From Aphrocallistes beatrix (lineage: Eukaryota; Porifera; Hexactinellida; Sceptrulophora; Aphrocallistidae): a DNA stretch of 64,000 nucleotides. Each line of letters begins with the position of its first letter. The first letter of the stretch is position 1. The translations under genes were made by a program, and so were the position numbers. The notes beneath the pieces are model-generated. The model did no database searches. It saw only the letters and a program-made list of their open reading frames with translations, and had not been told where the DNA came from. Below, in pieces: positions 54,614 to 64,000 of this stretch. Location: assembly GCA_963281255.1 (NCBI GenBank), contig OY725505.1, forward strand, positions 372,001 through 436,000. The letters run 5' to 3'.

Positions 54614-54830
54614 GGGTGTCCCAAAATTATTGTCGTATTCGTTTGGATTATTTTAAAATAGGTAAAAAGTGTCAGATGTGACCTATTATTTGCCAATATA
54701 TCCTCAATTCATCATGTGGTATTACTATTATATAATAGTCATACCACATGATGTTTCAATTGTGAATTATAGTAATTGAATCAAAACTATACTTCGTTAA
54801 AATAGTCATACCACATGATGTTTCATTCTT
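54614..54830. repeat. Palindromic rearranged 3' flank with CAGGGTGTCCC end
   Basis: CAGGGTGTCCCAAAATTATT resembles a Tc1/mariner terminus. CATCATGTGGTAT and ATACCACATGATG pair around a TA-rich centre. The flank ATTTTAACGAAGTA occurs again in inverted orientation near 54795-54805. Confidence 0.45.
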
Positions 54831-55008
54831 TGCACTGAAGAGATAGTGGTATATTTAAAATTAGTAATCAGTAATTTAAGCCAATAATAAAAGTGCCGAA
54901 CAACGGATCAAAAAAAAGAAAAGGTGCAGGTTAATCATATAAATAGAAGAGAAGCTATAAATGTGTTTTAAATTAAAAAATATAATTAATAATTTTTCGC
55001 TAATTACG

Positions 55009-56393
55009 ATGTCTTCTTTTTCTGTAGCAGATTATAATGGATTCACTCCTCAACTAATGTAGTCCAGCATACTCAAACAAAAGATACAAACAATGCAGGT
55101 AAACTTATAAATGTACTCTTTAACAGATTTAAAAGTTAAAGAACGCACTTCACGCACTTGCCTAGGCAGTTAGCGAGCATTTCTTCATATCAGTATAGAT
55201 TTTCGCATACTTGCCAACCATTCTAGGATTTCTGGATTTACATGTAATCCAGGAGTTTCAAGCCTAATCTGGGAATTTTGAGCAAATTAAAAAAACGTCG
55301 GCAAAAAAATAGAAAAACATTGATCACAATTCTATACATTATATATGGCTCAAAATTTTCCATAAAATCGCGAAGAGTCGAGGCAAGAAGTTAAAAAACA
55401 TTAGGCACTATCTACGTTTGCCCGATGATCACAACATTAATGAATCAATAATTTATCATAGAAAATATAAAATTTATTCTACGCTATCATATATTTGATA
55501 TTATTCAATATTCTAGAAAATGGCATTCGAAAATCAAATCATTCAATGGATGATAAAGATAAAAAACGTCGTAAAGGTGATGAAGAAAACGAAGAGAACG
55601 TCCCCAATGCAAAACGTTTAAAAAGTCTCTCAGATGAGGTTAGTTATATTAATAAATATACTTCACTTGTATCAAAATTATCTTATATAATGGTGACCTG
55701 GACATAGTGGTCACTACCAGCTCAAAATTGTATTTGATGAGAAATAGACACACGTAATTTAGTATTAATGATAAGATTCTTAATGCAGAACCTTCTAATT
55801 AGGTGAAATTCACAGAGACAAAATCGAGCGGGACAAATCTGCATGACTTCGTTGAAAGATTAACATCAAGCGATGTAAACATTATACAAGGAGCGATCAA
55901 TTTCCCAAGCGGACTGTCAGAAGATACCACACCCCTAAAATTCATTTTAAGGATCAAAGATTGGAGAAATTATAAAAAATATCCTTTTTTTCAGGCCTTA
56001 GCCTCTGTTAATAAAAGTCTTGTACCGCTAGCAGAAAAAATCCCATTTCTAGCTACTGATGCCATAGCCCTTGAAGACAGTGTAGAGCAGATGATGGAGC
56101 TATTTATTCACGACCTCATTGATGAACTAACAATTGACAGATGGAGACTTTTGTTGGCAAACCGTGGGTATAGCGTTAGAAACAAGAAGAACTATTCAGA
56201 TATCTTAAAATTCTGCTTAAAGAATGAAGTTATTGAGAAGGACTTAGAAAATTTGAAGGTTTGCTTTGAGGAAAATAGGAGGAATGCTCTGGCACAAAAG
56301 ATGAAGGATTACGCAAATTCTTTTTCCCAACTAAGTGCCGCTGATTTCTCAAGAAAGTTTTATGACATTTTGGAGAAAATACAAGAGAACTGA
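55009..56393 (+). CDS. DED-like family member 2 (first exon frame problem)
   Basis: Exons 55009-55098, 55517-55638 and 55803-56393. Exon 2 has the basic patch KDKKRRKGDEEN. Exon 3 (196 aa, open to the stop) contains two helical modules. Module 1 is about residues 13-82 of the exon (LTSSDV, PLKFILRIKDW, FFQALASVNKSLVPLAEKI) and module 2 is about 96-172 (LFIHDLIDELTIDRWRLLL, SDILKFCL, DLENLKVCFEENRRNALAQK). The spacing of Leu positions and the final R-x-x-L resemble death effector domains in tandem, as in FLIP and procaspase-8; this is a fold-pattern call, not a database hit. In exon 1 the ATG frame stops, and the homologous frame is shifted by one base. An ATG in exon 2 (55546) could start a shorter product. 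Confidence 0.6.
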
Positions 56394-56757
56394 CGCAATC
56401 ATAAATTGGACAGCTAAAAAGCGCAAAAATAATGCTAATATATATACACATATTTAATTATTGTAAATACACTATCTAGTAATTGAATATCATTGCTTCA
56501 ACTGCATTAAAAATTCCCAACTTGTTTGTTTTCTCTAAAAAATATAAAACTACGCTCTAATTGATAGATTAATCTAAAAATTGTTTTCTACATAACATAG
56601 TTCATACAATTGGTAACATTGTTCGAACATTGCTAGATGTAGCACACAAATCATTTTTATGTAATAATTGCAATCATTTTAACAAAGTATAGTATTGATT
56701 CGTCTACAATAATTCACAATTTACAAGTCAAGTCTTGTAAATTTCAATTAAGTACTT

Positions 56758-56912
56758 CATGGCCGGCGCCATGTTTTATCGGCAGTGGGTGTCCTAAGAG
56801 GGATTTCTCTGAAAGTGGGTGTCCATTTATAGAGATATATATTGTACAATATGATAAAACAGGACGCAGTGGGTGTCTGGACACCCAGGACACCCCCGGT
56901 GGCGCCGGCCCT
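56758..56912. mobile_element. GC-rich inverted-repeat element, copy 2
   Basis: Ends GGCCGGCGCCATG and GGTGGCGCCGGCC are inverted repeats, with internal GTGGGTGTCC / GGACACCC. It matches 17254-17412. Confidence 0.75.
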
Positions 56913-56951
56913 GTACTTATAATGTACTTGTTACTTTAATATTCCTTTTTA

Positions 56952-57564
56952 GGTAAAATTGAAACAATCTCCTACATATGTGGATACAAGTGAAGTTGAT
57001 TTAATAGAAAGACTAACCTTAGAAGTCAAAACAATCAAATACGCAATATATCTTCCAGAAAGATTGTTCGAAATCTGGATTGAACCAGTGGACTTTATCA
57101 TAAATGTTAATTTGTGGACAAGTTTTGTTTCAAATATATATTTTTAAGGCACTAAAGCTTGTGAGACCAGATCTCATCAAATATACAGAGAACATTCCAT
57201 ATTTGACTGAGTATTCTCCACAAAACAATTCTAAAACAAAGCCTGAAATAAGCAGATTAGTCCATAATATGAGAAATGAAATTTCTACTTTTCATTTGAA
57301 AATCATTTTAAAAGAATACAACTACAATGTAAGGGTGGATTCAATATTTCCAAGATTTTGAACTTCTGTCTGACTGAACAGATAATTACAAAGGATTTAG
57401 AGGAATTCAAACAGAGTCTGAGGAAAGTGAGGATAGTAAATTTAGTTGAAAAGTTGGAAACTCTTCAAAATGAATTATCAAAGCTGGACAATCCGCAATT
57501 CCGATACAAAGTTATCGTATTGGAAACCAACCATGCTGTAATTATTGCTCAGGAGAGGAGATAG
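56952..57564 (+). pseudogene. Decayed, divergent copy of the DED-like exon
   Basis: It starts after a ttttttag acceptor with VKLKQSPTYVDTSEVDLIER, matching VKFTETKSSGTNLHDFVERL of member 2. At least two frame changes occur (near 57130 and 57360). The pieces HNMRNEISTFHLKIILKEYN and FCLTEQIITKDLEEFKQSL correspond to the second fold. No upstream exons are found. Confidence 0.65.
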
Positions 57565-57802
57565 TCGAATTACCTAATAAAGATGATAACGATGATGATG
57601 AACTTTCAGAATAATTGCTGATTAGACAATGCCAATGCACTTATTATAATTCATAACGCCTCCAAAAACTACCTACCTTAAGTTTATGTTTATGCTTAAT
57701 CAGAATGTAACAGACCTTCTTTAATCAATGCTATATAAATAAAAGGCTTGCTGAATATATTTTCAAATATCAACATTTTCAATCTTCATCTCACTGATTC
57801 AA

Positions 57803-59490
57803 ATGTCTTATATAAAAGATTATAAAATTCTAAATTCTTCAGCTCGCATAGTACAGAATTCTCAAGAAAGACAGACTAATGGTAAGCAATAAATGTAATC
57901 AATTTTCTATCTAGATGCTACAATTAAACCTATAATAACCTGGATTGATTAGTTTACCTTGAAATCAATATATATTTGGGTTGAGGTTCTAGGTTATAAT
58001 TATAGAATGATTAGATAAAATGATTCACCTTTCAGATTCGTAAAGTAAATTAATAGCTATTATTATTAATATCCTAGAATCTCCGATGTCTGCTACAGAA
58101 CAAGAATGTATACTCACTAGTATACCAATTCAAATGGAATCACAAACACTTGCAAAATCTGGTCGCAAAAGAGGTCAGTAATACATACAATCACACCTCG
58201 CTCACTTTGGCAGTGCGGCCGAATAATTTAACCTTGGCTTGAGATTTGAACATATACGAAAAATTTATGGAAGTCTTTTCATAAGACTCATTCAAGGTAT
58301 TTGAATGAGATTTGCAAAGACTTTCATAAATTACAAACAGCAATAAGCAATAGCTATTAATTTCACTTTTAAACTCAATAATTAGGAAAAATAAGCAAGT
58401 AATGCTATCCTTATGAGTGATGTATTTTTCCAGGATTTATCTTCTTGAAATCCAACAACACAGACGATGATTTGGATAAAAATATGAAGCGAAAAAAAGG
58501 AGAGCCTACCCATCAAAATTCAACTGAACCAACATCAGATTCTTCTGTCTCAACAAGTACCAACATTAATCCTCAAAATAATTTTGCTCAGTTAGAAATT
58601 AACAAAGTAAATCTACTGATGAACCCGAAAGAAAGAAGACATTCAGAAGCTTTCAGTATCAATTCAAACCTAGAGCACAATGAAACCTCAGCTAACAATG
58701 TGAGTTATTATTATGAAAAGCAAGAGAATACTGGACATTATGTGAATACAGTGTTTTACTTGCATATCTATCATCTGTCAATTCATTTATCAATTCGTAC
58801 AAACAAACATACATACAAGCCTAAAAATAGTTTTATCAATTGTTTTTTGGAGAATCCTAATATCGAGCAATTCCAACTGCAACTCTAAATATTCAACATT
58901 TTAATTAGGTCAAATTCAAAGAAACAAAATCGAGCAGTACAGATATATGTGACCTAGTTCAAGGCTTAACAATGGATGATGTCAAACGTTTACAAGGAGC
59001 GATCAATTTTCCAAGCGGAATGTCAGAAGATAACATATCCCTCAATTTCATTCTGAGAATCAGCGATTGGAAAAATTATAAAAAAGAGAACTTCCTTGAA
59101 GCGTTGTCCTATATTAAAGGCAGCCTTGTACCTATAGCAAAAAGAATTCCATTTCTAGCAAGTGATGCCATGACCTGCGAAGATACTATACAGCAGAAAA
59201 TGACGCTATTCTTACAAGACCTCATTAATGAAATAACTATTGACTGGTGGAGGCTATTGCTGTTAAACCATGGATATACAATAAAAACTGTGGATTACTC
59301 AGATATCTTCAAGTTTTGCTTAAAGACACAAGTCATTGAGAAGGATTTAGAAAACTTGAAGATTTGCTTTGTGGAAATTAGGAGAAACGACATGGCTCTA
59401 AAGATGGAAACTTACCAAACCTCATTCGCACAACTAAGTGACTCAGATTTCTTAAAAATGTTCCATAAAGCTTTGGACAAAATAAAATAA
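57803..59490 (+). CDS. DED-like family member 3, apparently intact
   Basis: Four exons: 57803-57881, 58078-58173, 58434-58699 and 58909-59490, phases 1, 1, 0, giving 340 aa. The N-terminal exons are Ser/Thr/Asn-rich with a basic patch (KNMKRKKGEP) suggesting nuclear entry. The last exon has module 1 (LVQGLTMDDVKRLQGAINF, LNFILRISDWKNYKK, FLEALSYIKGSLVPIAKRI) and module 2 (LFLQDLINEITIDWWRLLLL, SDIFKFCL, DLENLKICFVEIRRNDMALK). R-N-D-M fits the R-x-D-L signature of death effector domains. No caspase, kinase or membrane segment is present, so the protein would be a DED-only adaptor or inhibitor by analogy. All splice sites are GT/AG. Confidence 0.68.
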
Positions 59491-59628
59491 CGTCACAATA
59501 AATTGTCAGCGATATAATATACAACCATTTACAACCATGATACGAGTATATATTTTTGTTTTTATAAATATTGTACCGTATATCTCTGCTTCAGCTAAAT
59601 TAAAATGTCCAATATGAATTCATCTCAT

Positions 59629-59967
59629 ACAAGCGCGCTTCGCTTGCTTGCGCTGCGCGGCTGGCGGACACTTTGTGTCCGCCGGAGGCTCCCTTCGGTC
59701 GCCTGGAGGTGACATTGGTTAATTATAAGGGAGATATCATCAGAATAACCGCCGTTTCAATAAATGTACTTATTATAATTCTTCCAAAAAACTACCTACA
59801 CTTAGAGTTATGTTTTAGTGCAATGCAAGCTTATTTACTTGTAGAAAGTAACAGACGCATCAAAAATTTAAAAATTGAAAATTTGATGATTTTTCGAGTA
59901 TTATCTATTTTAGCAGTCAGACAGACATGTTTAGGGATGTTAACTACCTTATAATTAATCAATATGG
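59629..59967. mobile_element. Fragment of the GGCGGACAC hairpin / TIR element
   Basis: AAGCGCGCTTCGCTTGC, GGCGGACACTTTGTGTCCGCC-type hairpin (as two 9-bp arms) and GGTTAATTATAAGGGAGAT at one side; ACCTTATAATTAATCAAT at the other. The interior is deleted relative to 6236-6877. Confidence 0.65.
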
Positions 59968-60279
59968 TTCAAGATTCGAAGAACTTATGACAAATCTAGA
60001 ATAAACCATGGAGACATCCCCTACTCATTATTTCGATGCCGTAACAACTTCAAATTTCGGATGCCAGACTATGGATTCGTTGGATACGACAGATGAAGAA
60101 TTTTAGCATATTCTCTCGAAATAATTTGGAATATCCATGCTGAATGAATCCAGAGAGAAGGCTCAATCTGGTTTGGGTTCTTACCTTCTCAAAAGCTTGA
60201 AGTGTGCTCACTGGAATGTGCAAAGTATTCATACTAAGATGGATGAACTCACTCTGCAGTTGTTTCCTATACTTAGTAT

Positions 60280-60524
60280 AACATAGTTCATACAATTGGT
60301 ACCATTTTGCCAACATTGCTTGACGTAGTCCACAAATAGTTTTTCTGTAAAAATTGCAAACACTTAACAAAGTATAGTTTTGATTCGTTTACAATAATTC
60401 ACAATTTGCAAGCAAACTATTTCTCGGTCAATCAAGTACTTACTTATACAGTATAAATAATTGTGAATCAGTTGGTAATGAAAATACGTATACAATACTT
60501 TACTTCAAAATAATAATAATATTT
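60280..60524 (+). other. Duplicated flank upstream of family member 4
   Basis: CATAGTTCATACAATTGGTA and TTTACAATAATTCACAATTT repeat the 3' flank of member 2 (56590-56740) and part of 54533-54605. This marks the boundary of the tandem duplication unit. No coding exon. Confidence 0.55.
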
Positions 60525-61559
60525 ATGATGCATCATACTGATTCAGATCTGATTCTCCATTCATCATCTGTGATACTGAAACCCTTCACACATGCAAAAT
60601 CTCCTTTTAACACAGGTGAGCTATGTCGATATTTAGTTTGTCGAAAATACCTTGATGATGGCCTACTTCTAAAATACCAACAAATTTCACTTTAAACTCA
60701 AATTCTATCGATATTCATTTTTTAAATTTGAAATCCGACCAAATAATTTAAATAAATAGAAGTAAAAGAAGTAAAATAATTGATTTATTATCATCCTAGA
60801 ATCTCCGATGTCTGCTTCAGAACAAGATTGTATACTCACTAGTATACCAACTAAAATGGAATCACAAACACCTGCAAAATCTGTTCGCAAAAGAGGTCAG
60901 TTATACATACAATCACACCTCGCTCACTTTGGCAGTGCGGCCAAATGATTTAACATCTTGTCTTGAGACTTGAAACTGCACGAAAAATGTTGTGATTGTT
61001 TAGAGAAAGTTACTAATAACTTATTACGGGATAATGACGCCATACTAACATTTTAATTTTCTTGAATTTGGAAATTCAGCGCATTGTAATTAAAAAGTAA
61101 ACATATCTAAAATCTTATGGGACATAATTATTTTTCTAGGAAATGGTTTCCAGAAAGCTAACAGCACAGACGATGATTTGGACAAAAATATGAAGCGAAA
61201 AAAAGATGAGAAAGAAGACCATAGCCATCAAAATTCAACTGAACCAACATCAGATTCTTCTGTCTCAACAAGTACCAACAACTTTAATCCTCAAAAGAAT
61301 ATCGCTCAGTTAGGAATTAACAAAGAAAATCTGCTGATGAACCAGAAAAAAAGAAGACATTCAGAAACTTCCAGTATCAATTCAAACCTAGAACACAATG
61401 AAACCTCAGCTAACAATGTGAGTTACGCATTAATATGAAAAGTGTTTACACGTAGTGATAAGAGAATGCTATGTGAAAACAGTATTTCACTTGCATCTCT
61501 AGCATCTGTCAATTCATTTACCAGTTCATACAAACAAACATACATACAAACAGAGTTAC

Positions 61560-61676
61560 ACGCAGGCCGGCGGGCCGAATATAATAATTTGCGAGCCCGT
61601 GGGCCAGAAATTTTTTGCGGGCAGGGTTAACTTAAAAGTGCGGGCCGCGATTACAAATTTCGGCCCGCGTGCAACA
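61560..61676. mobile_element. GC-rich inverted-repeat insert in intron of member 4
   Basis: Ends CGCAGGCCGGCGGGCCGAA and TTCGGCCCGCGTGC pair, with internal GGGCC blocks. Member 3 lacks this in the equivalent intron. Confidence 0.6.
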
Positions 61677-62080
61677 AAATAGTTTTATCAATTGTTTTGG
61701 AGAATTATAATATCGAGCTATGCCAACTGCAACTCTAAATATTCAATCTTTGAATTAGGTCAAATTCAAAGAAACAAAATCGAGTGGTACATATCTATGT
61801 GACCTAGTTCAAGGCTTAACAATGGACGATGTCAAACGTTTACAAGGAGCGATCAATTTTCCAAGCGGAATGTTAGAAGACAACTCACCTATAAACTTTA
61901 TATTGAATATCCAAGGATGGAAAAATTATAAAAGAGAACATTTCTTTCAGGCGTTGTCCTATGTTAAAGGTAGCCTTGTACCTATAGCAGAAAGAATCTC
62001 ATTTCTATCAAGTGATGCCATGACCCCTGAAGATACTATACAGCAGAAAATGACGCTATTTATGCATGACCTCATTAATG

Positions 62081-62197
62081 CCACTTTTACCTGGGGCCTT
62101 TTCTATTTATAGTCTGGACCCCAAATTTTATGGCTTCGCCGCCCAAAATGGCTTAAACAGGAAATGACGCAACACATTCCTGGTATAGGCGAGGTAA
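62081..62197 (+). mobile_element. Short element inserted in a coding exon
   Basis: 117 bases absent from member 3, flanked by TAATG (62076-62080 and 62198-62202). The interior (CTATTTATAGTCTGGACCCC, CCGCCCAAAATGGCTTAAAC, AGGAAATGACGC) matches the reverse strand of 40706-40820. Confidence 0.75.
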
Positions 62198-62462
62198 TAA
62201 TGGTATAACTATTGACTGGTGGAGGCTATTGTTGTTAAACCATGGATATACAATTAAAAAGATGGATCACTAAGATATCTTCAAATTTTGTTTAAAGATA
62301 AAAGTCATTGAGAAGGATTTAGAAAACTTGAAGATTTGCTTTGAGGAGATTAGAAGAAATGACATGGCTCTAAAGATGGAAACTTATCAAACCTCATTCT
62401 CACAACTAAGCGACTCAGATTTCTTAAAAATGTTCCATATAGCTTTAGATATAATAAAATAA

Positions 62463-64000
62463 CGTCATCATAAATTGGACAGCTAAAGCCTCAGCGATGT
62501 AATAAGTTATCAATAGTGAAACTAAAAAAGTAATTTCGTGCTAATTTGGTGAATTAATTAACTACTGATGAATAGTGCCAATCACTTCCAGTACAGTGGT
62601 TCCCAATTAACTGGAAAAAATAATTAAATTAATCATAAATAAATTGCGGAATCATATGTTGACTAATCAGTTAAACTTTCAAAAACTTTATATCGAGTTA
62701 CGGAATATGCTGGGAATAAAGAACAAAAAGTGAACAGCTTATTGCAACTCTCCCGCCTTAATTTCATTTCCGAATATAGAACTGCCAGGGATAATGTCGT
62801 TAATCTGTCTATCAAATTGAGACGTACTAAGTACGAGCAATGCCTTATACACCTCAGAACCAATTAATTTCAGCAAAGTTTTCAACTACGTCAAACAACA
62901 TCTGCGATTCCTCAGAATTCTGTGCGAATTCTGTCTAACGAACCAATTAAATTTTTCTGTATAATTATGAGGTAAGTACAAGAAATCTAAATTAGTATTC
63001 AAATATCAGAACCAAATATGTCAGTTAAACCTTAGTCCGGGTAGTGCACAATCATATTGTTCATCTGTAAAATTAAGAAATTTAGACTTATACAAAGCTA
63101 ATCATCTTATATATTTAAATGCTAGGATTTTTTAAAATCTTTTTTTAATAAGATCTAAGCGAAATGTTCACACCTCAGCAAAAAAATTGGTACTTTTTTC
63201 GCACCTTTTCTATACTAAATAAATGACTACACAATCACAATAGGAATCATTGTACGACACTACAATAGATCGTCATCGTTATTAATCTATATCGCACGAA
63301 AAATCACCAAATTTATCAATTTTTAAAATTTTGATGAGTAATGATGACGTCATAACAGGGTGATGGGTCATCATTTTTTGATGATAGTTGCATCATGTGT
63401 GAGATATGTCATCTCTGTAACGAATTGATTGAAGAAACTGCTCGGCACAGAAAGCTGATTTTTGGCATGTAGGAGTCTTTTGGCTATGGCTCCAGTAAGT
63501 TCTGAGCTCAGACGAAAATGTCGACTCATCATGGAATTATGACGTCATTGTCACATTTTCAAAAGTTAAGCAACACAGTTATTCGGGCATAACTCAGCCA
63601 TTATAGGAGATAGAAGGCTGAAATTTTAATAGAATCTGTATACTAACATATTTCACATATGGTACAACTCTCATCCAAATATGATGACTCATCACTCTGT
63701 TATGACGTCATCATTACGCATCAAAATTTTAAAAATTGATAATTTTGGTGTTTTTTCGAGTGATATCGATTTTAAATCTAAGATGGACCATAGCCTACTA
63801 TAATAAGGCCTCAGAGTAACTTGCGATTTTGGCACTAGGGATGCAGTAGAAGATGGTTGAAGAAATACATGAGCTGCCTTAAATCATTAACAAAGCACAA
63901 TAGAGCTTAGGAATGTATTACCAGCATATATAAATATGGTGTCAAAGCACCCATATCCGTTGTTAAAATTTAGATTAGTCATCAAATGATTGCGCAACAG
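62463..64000. other. Right-end intergenic region
   Basis: No gene is recognised. 63290-63775 is a copy of the dispersed TIR element interior, with CTGTAACGAATTGATTGAAG and TTTTGGCTATGGCTCCAGTA, head-to-head with a partial inverted copy as at 5785-6877. Confidence 0.5.

Larger units (their letters stand above)
60525..62462 (+). pseudogene. DED-like family member 4 (insertion and stop in last exon)
   Basis: Exons 60525-60615, 60800-60895, 61140-61417 and 61759-62462, colinear with member 3 and highly similar in exons 2 and 3 (SPMSASEQDCILTSIPTKME; KNMKRKKDEKEDHS). The last exon is open through the first fold. It is then interrupted by a 117-base insertion (62081-62197), which ends the frame at 62110-62112. 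Beyond the insertion the second fold resumes (ITIDWWRLLLLNHG-like) but meets a TAA at about 62271, where member 3 has TCA. It ends with the family stop at 62460-62462. Two lesions make a full-length product unlikely; a truncated one-fold product is possible. Confidence 0.7.

Noticed and set aside
60050-60370. A 106-aa minus-strand ORF
   Set aside because: Half of it overlaps a duplicated non-coding flank also found at 56590-56740, and no domain is recognised.
1-64000. tRNA, rRNA or other structured RNA genes
   Set aside because: None was recognised by eye; a tRNAscan-SE or Infernal run would be needed to exclude them.

Overview
This is an AT-rich animal genome window: spliceosomal introns, secreted Gly-X-Y collagens, C-type lectin, immunoglobulin and death-fold domains, NHL propeller, and a dense load of DNA-transposon relics. 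An invertebrate is certain. A sponge is my best guess (families of short secreted collagens, death-fold family expansion), but this is inference; a cnidarian or another early-branching animal is not excluded.

Region 1 (1-29.6 kb, all + strand) is a tandem cluster of collagen-like genes. Most members share an N-terminal plan: signal peptide, short coiled coil, Cys-x-Cys, then a long Gly-X-Y exon. Two neighbouring members (4469-8604 and 9615-12097) continue through separate phase-1 exons into a C-type lectin domain, an Ig domain and a short Gly-X-Y tail ending in a Cys-rich cap. This is a collectin-like architecture with an added Ig domain. Two 5'-incomplete genes (1-1535, 2303-3542) use the same cap without lectin or Ig. 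Four further collagens (12764, 20263, 25026, 28268) and two decayed copies (19423, 24090) fill the rest. Both lectin genes carry a -1 reading-frame break between the coiled coil and the collagen.

Region 2 (30.9-50.5 kb) is built around TTC27 on the minus strand: five exons from 50514 down to 32415, about 877 aa. Its introns hold genes on the + strand: a protein with three FGD-type N-terminal repeats (35256), a frameshifted SLC2-type sugar transporter (37131) and an NHL-repeat protein (44724). A broken DD37D mariner lies inside another inverted-repeat element (38.9-40.7 kb). An EPHX4-like membrane epoxide hydrolase (30948-31979, minus) lies just downstream of TTC27.

Region 3 (52.9-62.5 kb, + strand) is a second tandem family. 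Short exons encoding basic, NLS-like segments precede one large exon that I read as two death-effector-domain-like folds (tentative). One copy (57803-59490, 340 aa) looks intact. The others carry a homopolymer frameshift, a broken first exon, multiple frameshifts, or a small transposon inserted into the coding exon plus a stop.

The remaining sequence is largely repeats: hAT-like elements with 8-bp target duplications, piggyBac-like MITEs flanked by TTAA, a LINE fragment, and several short inverted-repeat families. Many duplicated copies allow empty and filled sites to be compared, so the order of insertions can be read directly.
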